The notes beneath the pieces are model-generated. The model saw only the letters and a list, made by a program, of their open reading frames with translations, was not told the origin of the DNA and ran no database searches. DNA of 64,000 nucleotides from Doryteuthis pealeii (taxonomy: Eukaryota; Mollusca; Cephalopoda; Myopsida; Loliginidae): contig CM042152.1 of the NCBI GenBank assembly GCA_023376005.1, positions 75,503,875 to 75,567,874 of the forward strand, given 5' to 3'. Positions 1-12,212 of the stretch are shown here, piece by piece; within the stretch, counting starts at the first letter, position 1, and each line of letters begins with the position of its first letter. The position numbers were made by a program, and so were the translations under genes.

Positions 1-429
1 AATAATACGTCTATTATGTTGGAATTGAATTGAATTGAATTGGAATTTCACAATTGTGTTTGTTTAGATATAGCACACAGGTCTCAGGTTGATTATAATA
101 CCTGCCAGGCTTAAGTTGTTTGTTTGTAGGTTGGATTTTACGGCCTGTCAACTCTTGTTGGTTATTTTAAGCCGAATACGTTTAGTTTTATCATTCTTGG
201 TGGATATTATTTTTAAAAAATTCAATTCAATTTTTAATACAATTTATAAACACATTTTCTATCTATTCAACCCATAGATGGAGGCCCTAATAGGTACTAC
301 CACTACTGGTCAGAGTGGACCTGGAAATGATGGTGATGAAAGGGTACTCCACAACCCTCAGAGCCCCATAATTGGGTTAAGATATCTAGTATGATAAATT
401 AATCAACTCAACCTTCAAATGCAATGTTT
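1..429. other. AT-rich stretch with a short dispersed repeat piece
   Basis: No gene seen. Positions about 281-335 (containing GGTCAGAGTGGACCTGG) recur at about 12,325-12,362 and again near 55,705-55,742, so this is a scrap of a dispersed repeat. The family is not recognised. Confidence 0.4.
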
Positions 430-550
430 TTATAGTACAGTGGTACTTGAGTTACGAGTGCTCTAACTTTTCTGAGTTACGAGTTGTCGCTCGGTCTATT
501 TTTGCCTTGTGTTGCGAGCTAAAATTTGAGATACGAGCGAGCATCAGTTA
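430..550. mobile_element. Possible DNA-transposon terminus
   Basis: Positions 434-545 start with CAGTGGTACTTGAGTTACGA and hold several TTACGAG/ACGAGC words. This style of terminus (CAGTGGTACCT..ACTTACGA) is common at the ends of invertebrate cut-and-paste transposons. No transposase and no clear partner terminus is visible, so the family is not assigned. Confidence 0.35.
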
Positions 551-736
551 ATAAGTTCACTAAAAACATTTAAGTTTCCAAATGTTTTACACCAAAGAAA
601 AATATTACTTATGAAAAATAAACATTAAAACATATTACAGTATATAATTCATTACATTCAATTTCATTATGTTTTATACAACACTGTTTCCTTATTTAAC
701 TCTTTGCGTACTTTAAACCACTTATAGAGGTTCTCT

Positions 737-1052
737 CACTACTGCGAAGCAAAGTACAAAAACTGATGGTTAGTTCATTATAACTGAGCAGAAGGACTCA
801 AATTACAATAATTGATAGGACTTTATTTGAATAGAATGAGTTTTGAGGTGAATAGAGACTGAACTTTGAAATATCCCATCATACAGGTAGAAAATACATA
901 GAAAATTTGGCACAGCCGTAGGGGAAATTTGAAGAAGAAATTTAGAACTCATTCTGTTCAAATGAAGTCCTTCTATTGTAATTTGAGTCCTTCTATTCAG
1001 TTATAATGAACTAACCATCAGGTTTTTTTTTTTTACTTTGCGTAGAAACAGG
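737..1052. mobile_element. Foldback element, about 80-bp inverted arms
   Basis: The arm at about 761-845 is the reverse complement of about 944-1,022, and shorter matches extend outward (GCAAAGTA near 748 against TACTTTGCG near 1,036). The spacer of about 100 bp codes for nothing recognisable. It is a non-autonomous foldback or MITE-like element. Confidence 0.65.
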
Positions 1053-1517
1053 TTTGGTGAGATAGTCGCTGTTGAGCGACTTTTAGGCATTACATAACCC
1101 CAGACGAGTTGATATGCCGTTAAAATCAATAAACAAACAAACAAACATAAAGAGTTAAGCAAGAGCAAATACTGTAAGCAAAATAAACTTACATCATTTG
1201 TTAATTAATTGTTAATTAATTGTTGATACAAAATGACTTGACTCGGCATTAAATGACCCGAAAAGGTTTGATATGCCGTAAAAACAAAACAACCAATTAG
1301 CTATCTGCAATCCTCTACCTTTGACCTTCTTAACTATTTTACGTACCTCGTTGCATATTGTATTTACATGTACTGCTACTAGTGTTGCTGTTGCTATCGT
1401 TGCTACTGCTAGCGAGCAATGGGATGCTGGGGATTAATAATGATAATGCTATTTTACATCTTCGCTTCTTTTTTTCTTCCGATTCATCTCAACGCACATT
1501 TCTCTACGTTTTCACTG

Positions 1518-1890
<373 letters not shown>

Positions 1891-2032
1891 AGGCGCGCTT
1901 AAAAAAAATCCCCTTCAACAGATGCGATAACTTTGAAGTCACTCCTTTAACAATAACTTCGGACTGCGCAAGCCCAAAACAATTATTCTCCACGTATTTT
2001 CTGTATTTTCTGGTTTTAAAAGTCTTTCCCGC

Positions 2033-3111
2033 CCCCCCCTCTCTCTCTCTCTCTCTCTCCTTCTCTCTTTCTTTTCAATTGTTTCTCCTCTTTTTCTCCC
2101 TTTTTGACACACTTTCACTCTCTCTTTTTTTCTCTCATTTATCGAGTTCACCCCCCCCCTGTGTCTTGGCACACCTTTTCCCTTTCTTTTTCTCCCTCAT
2201 TTTTACACAGTTTATCTTTCTTTCTTGTTATACTTTCTTTTTTTCTTTTTTTTTCTTTTTTTCTTAGAGTCTTCTTATATTTTCATTCATTCTTTTTTTC
2301 TTGTTATATTTTCTTTCTTTTTATATCTTCTTTCTTTTGTTTTCTTTCTTTCTTGTTATATTTGCTTTCTTTCTTATTTTCTCTTTTTTCTTGTTATATT
2401 TTCTTTTTCTTTCTTTCTTTCATATCACCTTTCTTTCTTTCTTTCTTTCTTTCTTTCATCCATTCTTTCTTTCTTTCTAGTTATATTTTCTATCTTTTTA
2501 TTTTCATGTTATATTTTCTTTCTTTATTCTTCTTTTTTTTATTTTCTTTTTTCTTTTTTTATTTTTCTTTTCTTCTTTCTTTCTTTCTTTCTTTCTTTTT
2601 ATATCTTCTTTCTTTCTTTTTATATGGTCTTCCTTTCTATCTTCTTTCTTTCTTTCTTATATTTTCTTTTCATATCATCTTTCTTTCTTTCTTGTTATTT
2701 TTTTCTTTTTTTTGATATTTTTCTTTCTTTTATATCTCTTCTTTTTTTTATTTTTCTTTCTTTCTTTCTCTTTTTATATTTCTTTCTTTTTTCTATCTTT
2801 CTTTCTTTCTTGTTATATTTTCTTTCTTTTATATCTCTTTCTTCTTTTTATATGGTCTTTCTTTCTATCTTTCTTTCTTTCTTTCTTTTTTTCTTTCTTT
2901 TCATTTCTTTCTTTCTTGTTATATTTTTTTCTTTTCTTGATATTTTTCTTTCTTTTTATATCTTCTTTCTTTTTTTAAAATATTTTCTTTCTTTCTTTCT
3001 TTTTATATTTTCTTTCTTTTTTCTATCTTTCTTTCTTTCTTTTTATCTCTTCTTTCTTTCTTTTTATATTCTTTCTTTCTTTCTTTTTATTTCTTTCTTC
3101 TTTTTATATGG

Positions 3112-3155
<44 letters not shown>

Positions 3156-3316
3156 GTTATATTTTCTTTCTTTCTTTGTTCTTTTTATATCTTCTTCTTT
3201 TTTTCTTCTTTCTATCTTCTTTCTTTCTTTCTTTCTTGTTATTTTCTTTCTTTCTTTGTTCTTGTTATATTTTCTTTCTTTTTATATCTTCTTTCTTTCT
3301 TTTATATGGTCTTTCT

Positions 3317-3348
<32 letters not shown>

Positions 3349-3430
3349 GTTATTTTCTTTCTTTCTTTGTTCTTGTTATATTTTCTTTCTTTCTTTCTTT
3401 CTATCTTTCTTTCTTTCTTATTATATTTTC
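2033..3430. repeat. 1.4-kb CTTT-rich polypyrimidine tract
   Basis: Almost pure C/T on the top strand, built on TTTC units interrupted by TTATATTTTC and TATATGGTC words. These interruptions recur and give a higher-order pattern. The Phe/Leu/Ser-rich open frames across it are artefacts of composition. Confidence 0.95.
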
Positions 3431-4048
3431 TATTTGTCGAGAGTGATAGAATTTTTCAGTTTGTTTTGAAATTCTTCGATTTCTATTTTCACTTCTTGAA
3501 TTACGCTTTTTTAATCTCTCATTTTGTAACTTAACCAAGTTAAATCTGAATTTCATAGTTGAAGTATAATATTGAGCAACAGGACCATGTAATTTAAATA
3601 GTTCTTTTTGGGTAACATCTTTTCTTTCAAGAAAATTTGATTGAACACAACAGAATCCAGATTATTCTTTTTGTCTCTTCATCTAACGAAATATTCTATA
3701 ACAAATAAAAACATTAAAACAACCTTTATTAATAATGGATTTCTAAACTATTTAGTAAATGAACATATTAAACTAATGATTAATAAGACTAATAATAAAA
3801 CTCATATTTCGCTAAATAATTACAATCATGTTGATTAAATTTATTGTAATCAAATGCATCCGAATTTTCAATTTGATTAGATGAAAAAAATAACCAAAAA
3901 CTTAATACATAGATATATATTTCCTATATATAGTAAAATAGAATACGAATTATAATTTACTAGAAAAAAATAAGAATTCTCCCACTTTTAAAAAGACAAT
4001 AGAAAATGTTATTTATCAATTGGAAGGTCTATTGGGAGAATGTATCTC
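3431..4048. other. AT-rich stretch, no gene seen
   Basis: No recognisable feature. A 65-codon frame at 3,641-3,838 is also open in inverted copy B (41,736-41,933) but is broken by indels in copy C. It has no recognisable domain and is probably chance. Confidence 0.5.
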
Positions 4049-4050
4049 CG

Positions 4051-4105
<55 letters not shown>
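4049..4105. repeat. (ATA)n microsatellite
   Basis: About 19 ATA units immediately beside the CTAG end of the Helitron-like element. It probably continues the AAT tract found on the element's other side at 6,052-6,094, so the element would have inserted into the microsatellite. Confidence 0.9.
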
Positions 4106-4106
<1 letters not shown>

Positions 4107-6050
4107 TAGCAAAACAAAACCGCCCTTCGGGCGATGTAAAAATAAACTTTTGAAAAATATAGCCTGAGGAGAGTGGTAATTAAAATTCAATGTCAGAGGG
4201 GTAGTATCCAAGTAAAATTAATAAATCAATTAAAGTAATAAAAAACAACAATGCCAAAATATGCCAAAAACTTTAAAAGAGCATTCAACATTTAATGATT
4301 TTAGTAATTAAAATCATCAAATTCATTAAAGGAGTAAAAAAAATAAACAATTTGAAATAGAAATTAGGAAAGTTAACTTTTCTACACCAAAATCTTTTTT
4401 ACTATTCATCTCTCGGACAACTTCTTGCTACTGACTGCACATTTTCTTTTCAACATCTGTTTTTAGTGAAATTCTATTCGCTTTTCTTTTCCTTAAACTA
4501 AGCAACTTGTAGCGACAAATCCATATAGACCACACCCCTAGAAAAACAACCTTCATTTTATTCTAATAAATAATACACAAAATATTTTTTTAAAATTCTA
4601 CCTTTTATTTTAATAGATAAATCTGTAGTGTGTAGATAATAAAAAAAATCTTCCTTTTATTTTGATAAATAAAACACTGAATGATAATAATAAAAAAAAA
4701 AACACTCTTTCTTTTTATCTTAATAAAATTTATCAAGATAAAAGGAAGAGTGTTTTTTTTTAATTATTATTCAGTTTTATTTATTAAATAGATAATACAC
4801 TGAATAATAAAAATACAGTTTTTAAACAAAATTTATCCTTTCCGGCGAAAAGATGTAAACAAAAAATAAATTGGTAGGTTTACGTTTTTTCAAAGTTAAA
4901 AAAAGGTGTTACAGTTACATTAATAAAAGTTTGCAAATACAAAATTAAAACATATTGAGCAAAAGTTATAAATACATTTCTTTAATTGATCAGTAAAAAA
5001 AAACAAAAACAAACAAACAAACAAAAAAAACCCCAAAGAATAAATAAACAAAACTTTTCCGTCTATGTCCCTGTTACGTTTTAGAAATCAAATCCGAAAG
5101 AAATATATCTCCGCAAATAACTTATTTTCCTTCCTTAAATAAGATAAAACTTTTAATAAATCTAAACTGAAAGAATTGAAGAATAAATTAAATAACAAAC
5201 TCACATGACAATAACATCAAAATGCATCAACTGAGTTCTTGAAAACAATGTTTTGTTTTGACAAATATCTTTGTTAAATTACTTAATTCTCCAAAACTTT
5301 ATTAAAATTGAATGTATGTGAGTTTAAAAATTCACACAACTTGAAATCTATCACTATTTCCCATAAATTGCTTTCAAATGTCAACAAACATTTAGTTTAG
5401 TGTAATGAAATATTATATTAACAGGTACATCAAATATAACCTGAACTTGAATTAGAGGGGTCATTTTTTTTGTTTATCACCGCTTTTGATAAATAAACCA
5501 AGGTGCGAAGAAAAAAGTTTTAAAAATAAATATTTTTACACAATTCTACAAATTGTATTTTAATTGAATGAATGGGTAAAAAAATTACTTTTTATTATCT
5601 TATAACTTAATAACTCTATTATCTTAAAACTTTAAAAATGTTTTCGTTACCGTAAAAAACGGAAGCAGATACGGACAAAAGCAGATAAGAATTTAACGTG
5701 ATATATAAATAAGTGGCTATATCTTATTTATAGATAAATTTCTCGCAAAACTTTATACATTAGATAATTATAAATACAAATCAAAACAAAATAACTATGT
5801 AAAAATGTATATAACTAAACATGCATTTATTGAAAGATTCATTAAAAATCGCCTAGACCATCGGATATTACAAAGACAACTTCATAGTGTATATAAACCA
5901 ATGTACTTCTCTAATATTATGTATAAATGATCTTGATTATAAATTAGGTTCTCCTTAATAAATGCTTTAGAATATTGTGGAATCTGTGACGTAAGCAGTG
6001 ACGTAGTTTCGGTTACAGACAGAAATGCAATCTATCTCCATTATATATAG

Positions 6051-6051
<1 letters not shown>
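4106..6051 (-). mobile_element. Helitron-like non-autonomous element, 1.95 kb
   Basis: On the minus strand the element starts with TC (plus 6,050-6,051) and ends with CTAG (plus 4,106-4,109) followed by T. A CGCCC/TTC/GGGCG hairpin lies at 4,121-4,133, 11 nt inside the end. TC start, CTRR end, a subterminal hairpin and insertion between A and T without target duplication are the Helitron hallmarks. Both flanks are AAT microsatellite. No Rep/helicase coding is visible. The 5' end carries two TACGTCA words shared with the elements at 11,795, 14,977 and (in part) 61,220. Copies occur at 39,490-41,458 and 47,724-49,732. Confidence 0.75.
4668..4795. mobile_element. Nested hairpin MITE inside the Helitron
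   Basis: A near-perfect inverted repeat of about 55-bp arms, around ATAAAATTTAT, with ACACTCTTTC on one arm and GGAAGAGTGT on the other. It recurs at about 40,785-40,905 and 48,290-48,405. Probably a palindromic MITE or an internal foldback of the host element. Confidence 0.6.

Positions 6052-6094
<43 letters not shown>
6052..6094. repeat. (AAT)n microsatellite
   Basis: About 14 AAT units between the Helitron-like element and the LINE tail. Confidence 0.9.
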
Positions 6095-6096
<2 letters not shown>

Positions 6097-6353
6097 CTGG
6101 ACCTTGCCAGAGAATTGAAAAAGCTGTGGAATATGAGAGATGAAAGTGATTCCAATTGTACTTTGTGCACTTGGAACGGTTCCAATAAACTTGGAAAAAG
6201 GACTGGAAGATCTGAAAAGTATTGAGACCATCCAGACTACTGCATTGCTCAAATCGGCTAAACTACTCAGAAGAGTCCTGTGAACTTAAAAAGACTTGTT
6301 GTCACTCAGCCTCCAGTGAAATACCATCATGTGAAAAAATCAAAAGGAGTGAA

Positions 6354-6400
<47 letters not shown>
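6095..6400 (+). pseudogene. 3' tail of an RLE-type (R2-superclade) LINE
   Basis: Frameshifted remains of the C-terminus of a non-LTR retrotransposon polyprotein: a DLARELKKLWNM-like start, then pieces of GTVPKxLEKxLE and AxLLRSAxxLRRVL. It ends in an (AAT)n tail at 6,352-6,400. The better copy at 22,941-23,373 supports the identification. In RLE-type LINEs this region follows the endonuclease core. 5'-truncated and dead. Copies at 39,197-39,462 (minus) and 49,762-50,027. Confidence 0.65.
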
Positions 6401-6401
<1 letters not shown>

Positions 6402-6910
6402 TAGAGGGACCCGTAGAATTTCCAAGAAATGAAACAAAAATCAAGAGGAGCTATTTAAGCCAGAAACGATTATTTGTAATTTCTCATTACATATAAATCC
6501 TCCTGTTTTCTTTTACAATAAATAGTACAAAAATAAAAGTGACAAAAACACGACTTGGAAAAAAAGGTTGGGCTGGAAATTCGCCTGATGCTGGCTCGCT
6601 AAAACATAGCGTAAATTAGGGCAGATTTTCCCTAATTCACAAATTCAATATTACAAATAAAACAAACATGGAACTTCTTTTTTTTAAATTCATTTTAATT
6701 TTACGTCGGGCATTTAAGCGACGCAAGACCATTTGGAATGTCTCATTTTTTAAATTGGGTGATATAAAATGGACAAATAAGAAATATGTGATTAAACGAC
6801 ACCAGATAATCTGTATTCCCATTGCATCTTTCTTGGACGATTTGGTCGGTCTCTTTTTAACCAGAGGGTGTTGCAGGATGATAACAGGAACAACCGTATT
6901 AATATATAGA
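6401..6910 (-). mobile_element. Second Helitron-like element, about 510 bp
   Basis: On the minus strand, TC (plus 6,909-6,910) is preceded by A, and CTAG (plus 6,401-6,404) is followed by T, which is the A|TC..CTAG|T geometry. The subterminal hairpin is weak (GGGTCCC only). A 61-codon minus frame at 6,637-6,822 has no recognisable domain. Copies at 38,631-39,149 and 50,071-50,583 keep both ends. Confidence 0.5.
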
Positions 6911-7079
6911 TAAAGATAATAATTATATTATTTATAATATTATATATTATACAATAGTTATAACCATGTTTTTATTGATGGCAGATGATGGTGTATTTCT
7001 GTAATTGAGATAAATTATTACGATGAAGCAAATTTAAAGTTTCTTTCCTTCAATTATTCAGTATATTGCTCTGTCCCTC

Positions 7080-7748
<669 letters not shown>

Positions 7749-7797
<49 letters not shown>

Positions 7798-7830
7798 TAT
7801 ATATATATATATATATTATATATATAATCA
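7749..7830. repeat. (CA)n/(TA)n microsatellite
   Basis: CA dinucleotides followed by interrupted TA, closing the compound TA-foldback block. Confidence 0.95.
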
Positions 7831-8631
7831 CCCACATATTGAATTGATCCCGCACTAACGATTACAGATCTAGACTACGCATATGATTTAGCACTTCTCG
7901 CAAATGTCCCTCAGTCCCATCAGCTATCTATTAATTTATACCACTATTTTTTTAACATCTAAAAGGATGGCTTGGTTATTAAATAACCCACAAAGCTCCT
8001 CTTTTTTTCGCCATTTACATGTCACCCATTTTTTAAATTTTATATCATGTTAATTTGATCATTTTTTTTCTCGAAAGACCTGTCGACGGAGACTGTGCAT
8101 CATTTACTGAAAATACAATGGCTGAAGGTTGCAGAAAAAAACTCAGCGATTACTTATTTTTCTCGCCCAAACATTGTACATATGCAATCAAGAACGTCGT
8201 TTCCAATGTTTTTAAACCAAAGCCGTATTTGTTACTTTATATTTTTTTACAATACAAAAATTTTATTGGGATTTGCGATCTGTTTAGAGTCGGAAGTAAA
8301 GTCATCAAATTTATCTACAACTTTAACGCAGGATTATCGGCATACAATTTTGTATGGAAACACTTCGGTTTCTACAAGTGGTTGCTAGGAGACTAACACA
8401 GCGAACAGCTGCAACAAAGAAGTCGATAATTTAACTCGGGAGAATTTGCAAGACCACCCAGAAGGAGATGGAACTTGGTTCTAATAACACTCTAATCAAC
8501 CCCGAACATCCATAAACTGAATTCGTCATAAAAATACCCACTAGGTTTGGTTTCTTTGTTTAATGACATATCAACCTTCGGGGGTTATTTAAAGCCAAAA
8601 CTCCCTTTGTCGAAGAATAGTAGTTCTAATG
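7831..8631. other. AT-rich stretch, no identifiable gene
   Basis: A 113-codon plus frame at 8,055-8,396 is interrupted in both other copies and shows no domain I can name. It may be a relic of a mobile element. Nothing else is supported. Confidence 0.4.
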
Positions 8632-8790
8632 AACCCATAGCTAGGGGATGAGTTTCATACCTTTCCCAAGGGTATTAGTCCAAAATTGTTAGTAATAGCA
8701 CGACTAGAGTTCGAACACGCTTATTACGATGTTGCAGTCAGACACGTTAGCCACAACGCCACGGGGACTCCCCACGCATCCATTTGGAGG
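8632..8790 (-). mobile_element. tRNA-derived SINE, family 2, antisense
   Basis: On the minus strand a tRNA-like head contains a B-box-like GTTCGAACTC (around 8,707-8,718). It is followed by a body ending near CCCTAGCTATGGG. The same 3' words (CTCCCTCCAGCTATGG) occur in copies at 9,050, 23,845, 27,865 and 30,955. Pol III-type internal promoter; degenerate. Copy C counterpart near 52,265-52,425. Confidence 0.6.
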
Positions 8791-9049
8791 AAAATCCAAG
8801 ATATAGTCAAATCTACCAGATCCACTTCTACCCCAGGACATTTTGGAGTGCCATATCTAGTATATAAAAGACATCCAAGTATCCTGGAACACTTATATTG
8901 TATATATCTACCCCTACACAACGAGCAGGATGTGACATAAGGTCACTTGTTTAGGTGGAGTTTAACGGACTTTAATTAAGACGTTTCATTCTCCCAGACT
9001 GTTTGTTATACAAAGGTCAAATATCCATGCCTGCTCTACTATTTTACCC

Positions 9050-9190
9050 ATAGCTGGAGGGGGAATAGCTGGATTCATATATTTCCCAGGGTTATTAGCA
9101 CTATATGAAATGAAACAGCTTCGTTAGAATTTGAACCCGGGTCGCTGTGTCCATTTCCTACGACGATAATTACACCACATATGGGCTATA
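9050..9190 (-). mobile_element. tRNA-derived SINE, family 2, antisense
   Basis: On the minus strand, GGGTTCAAATTC (B box, about 9,129-9,140) follows GTGGTGTAATTATCGTCG, and the body ends in CCAGCTATGGG (plus 9,049-9,059). Organisation is as in the neighbouring copy. Counterpart in copy C at about 52,680-52,835. Confidence 0.65.
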
Positions 9191-9394
9191 ATGAGAATAC
9201 TCTTGGGAAAGGTATCATTGAAAATTTTAAAAAAAATGATAAAGGATAAAATAAAATAAAAAGCCAATAAAAACAAATGAAAGAAAAAATACAAACAAGA
9301 ACAATAATAAAAAATAAACACCTTAAAAACAAGAATATATATTTTTTTAATAATAGATAATAAAATATATATGTAGAAAGAGAATGTTTATGGA
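9191..9394. other. A-rich stretch
   Basis: A-rich sequence with no recognised feature. Confidence 0.4.
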
Positions 9395-10708
9395 TCTATA
9401 TATAAATATAGATAGGTTTATTTTTTACTTTTTAAATCCTGGACAACGCCGGGTAGAAATATAGATTGATTTATTTTTTACTTTTTAAATCCCGGACAAC
9501 GTCGGGTAGAAATATAGAAAGATTTATTTGTTACTTTTTAAATCCCGGACAACGTCGGGTAGAAATATAGATTGATTTATTTTTTACTTTTTAAATCCCG
9601 GACAACGCCCGATAGAAATATAGATTGATTTAATTTTTACTTTTTAAATCCGGACAACGCCGGGTAGAAATATAGATGATTTATTTTTTACTTTTTAAAT
9701 CCCGGACAACGCCGGGTAGAAATATAGATAGATTTATTTTTTTACTTTTTAAATCCCGGACAACGCCGGGTAGAAATATAGATGATTTATTTTTTACTTT
9801 TTAAATCCCGGACAACGCCGGTAGAAATATAGATTGATTTAATTTTTACCTTTTAAATCCCGGACAACGCCGGATAGAAATATAGATTGATTTATTTTTT
9901 ACTTTTTAAATCCCGGACAACGCCGGGTAGAAATATAGATTGATTTTTTTTTTACTTTTTAAATCCCGGACAACGCCGGGTAGAAATATAGATTGATTTA
10001 TTTTTTACTTTTTAAATCCCGGACAACGCCGGGTAGAAATATAGATTGATTTATTTTTTACTTTTTAAATCCCGGACAACGCCGGGTAGAAATATAGATA
10101 GATTTATTTTTTACTTTTTAATCCCGGACAACGCCGGGTAGAAATATAGATTGATTATTTTTTACTTTTTTAAATCCCGGACAACGCCGGGTAGAAATAT
10201 AGATTGATTTATTTTTTTACTTTTTAAATCCCGGACAACGTCGGGTAGAAATATAGATTGATTTATTTTTTACTTTTTTAAATCCCGGACAACGCGGGTA
10301 GAAATATAGATTGATTTATTTTTTTTACTTTTAAATCCCGGACAACGTCGGGTAGAAATATAGATTGATTTTTTTTTTTAAATCCCGGACAACGTCGGGT
10401 AGAAATATAGATTGATTTTTTTTACTTTTTAAATCCCGGACAACGTCGGGTAGAAATATAGATTGATTTATTTTTTACTTTTTAAATCCCGGACAACGCC
10501 GGGTAGAAATATAGATTGATTTATTTTTTTACTTTTTAAATCCCGGACAACGCCGGTAGAAATATAGATTGATTTTTTTTTACTTTTTAAATCCCGGACA
10601 ACGCCGGGTAGAAATATAGATTGATTTATTTTTTTACTTTTTAAATCCCGGACAACGTCGATTTATTTTTTTTTTTAAATCCCGGACAACGCCGGCTAGC
10701 TCTGCTAG
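9395..10708 (+). mobile_element. Helitron-like element made of a 53-bp minisatellite
   Basis: It begins A|TC (9,395-9,396) and ends TCTGCTAG (10,701-10,708) before T. Between them are about 24 copies of a 53-bp unit. Each unit holds the palindrome CCCGGACAACGCCGGG plus GTAGAAATATAG and an AT/T-rich half. The last hairpin lies about 10 nt before CTAG, exactly where a Helitron 3' hairpin sits. The array is therefore a tandem amplification of the subterminal hairpin region. Copy number differs between copies: about 24 here and about 19 at 53,043-54,074. Confidence 0.7.
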
Positions 10709-11034
10709 TATATAATAACCGTCAGAGTTTTTCTGTTGTTATTTTTCAACGTACCTTTATCAGATTTAACACGGATATCTAGATAGATCCCGGAATAATG
10801 CATGAACATGGAAAATGTAGATCCTTTGGTGTCACTTCGGGCAATATTTGCAGAATGCATATTTTTAATACAGCTACAATTTTTTTCCCCGACAAGAAAA
10901 TTCTAGCAGAAAAGTATGTAGAATATCCTCAAAAATAGTGGGGTTGATGAGGAATGAAATCCCAGTTAAGATCACTGTAACGTCGTCACGTGGTCAAAAT
11001 AAGAATGAGGAATACTACACAAGGGTCATCATTT
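10709..11034. other. Stretch with no recognised feature
   Basis: Moderately complex sequence conserved in copy C (54,075-54,401). No coding or RNA feature is recognised. Confidence 0.4.
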
Positions 11035-11068
11035 TCAATCAAATATGGTAGCTCATCCTGACACCCCC

Positions 11069-11385
11069 TCAAATTAGCTAACGAAATTTACTTCTGCTTC
11101 TACCAAAGACACCGTAACACTTGTGAAGATCTTAAACAAAATAAGTTCATCTTTTACCCCCCCCCCTCGGCACTGTTCTGGCCGAGGCGTCACAACTCTC
11201 GTCTCGCCAGCTACGAGACTTGCCACTATAAATCGCCGCCTCAAGGACACTCATGATTTTTACTTCCACAACTAGTCGGACTCGTCACATGTTTTTCTTT
11301 CGCAACGTGTCACCCGCTGTCTCTTCGATTGACGAACCGTTGTTGGCTAATCACAGGTTCGTGAGTTTTGCCGTTCGATCTCGCT
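11069..11385. mobile_element. 317-bp insertion with 8-bp target duplication
   Basis: Flanked by identical ACACCCCC at 11,061-11,068 and 11,386-11,393, while the uninterrupted right arm has the sequence once (GGGGGTGT, 12,743-12,750). An 8-bp duplication fits hAT-like or P-like transposons, but no terminal inverted repeats are evident. GC-richer than its surroundings, with a TATAAAT near 11,226. Family unknown. Counterpart at 54,436-54,754. Confidence 0.55.
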
Positions 11386-11794
11386 ACACCCCCAAAAGAA
11401 AACAAGCATAAAATGACCCTAGATGGATTGAAATGCCGTTAAATACAAAGATACTAATCAATTATAAATACTAACCAAATGATACGATTAAACAAACAGA
11501 ATAGAAAAAAGAATCTAGAACAAACAGGCCAAGAATAGGTGGGTTAGATTTAACGGTCAGAAAAAGGGGAAAAGGCTAAGGTGTCTTATCTATTTACCAA
11601 TTATTAACTAAAAATAATTATTAACTTTAAGATATTATTAAAAATAACTATTAAGATATTATATATTAAAATATTATTATATTTTGACTATTAAAATTAA
11701 AAATATATTATATATTAAAATATATTATATATTAAAATATATTATATATTATATTATTATATATTATATTATTATATATTATATATAATATATA

Positions 11795-12212
11795 TCTATT
11801 AATAATGAAGATTTGCTTCTGGTTTTTGTCTGTAACAAAAACTACGTCACTGCTTACGCCACATTACCTAAAATCGTCATAACATAGAATAAATCACTCA
11901 AAATTTGAGCATGCAATGTTATACTGTCCTCATTGATTTTTTAAACCAGTTTTAACAAATGCATACCTGGTATTATCTATCTCTATATAGTTTGTTTTAT
12001 TTTGATATATATTTAAAGTTATCAGAACTAAGTTTCCATTTCAATTTTTTATTTTTTACTCCTTTAATAAATTTATTTTAGTTTTTACTCCTTTAATAAA
12101 TTTGATGATTTTACTTTACTTATGATACAAACTCTCTGATATTAAATTTTCAACTCCCATCACCTCAGGCAATATTTACTTTACGTCGCCCCGAGGGCGT
12201 TTTTTATTTTAT
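11795..12212 (+). mobile_element. Helitron-like non-autonomous element
   Basis: It starts A|TCTATTAATAATG and carries GTCTGTAAC and two near-TACGTCA words in its first 80 bp. It ends just after the hairpin CGCCC/CGA/GGGCG (12,187-12,199). The CTAG terminus is missing here but present in copy C (55,589-55,592), so this copy has lost about 5 bp at its end. Nested in the long-TIR element. Same family as 4,106-6,051 and 14,977-15,417. Confidence 0.7.

Noticed and set aside
2104..3534. 414- and 203-codon Phe/Ser/Leu-rich frames
   Set aside because: Produced by the pyrimidine-rich tract; stop codons are rare by composition, and the same occurs in copies B and C.
3641..3838. 65-codon frame identical in copies A and B
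   Set aside because: Identity follows from the copies being near-identical DNA; it is broken in C and has no domain.
8055..8396. Possible 113-codon gene
   Set aside because: Interrupted in both other copies, with no recognised motif; kept only as an unrecognised stretch.
9412..10700. CRISPR-like array
   Set aside because: Repeats are directly abutting 53-bp units with no unique spacers and sit in eukaryotic transposon DNA; this is a minisatellite.
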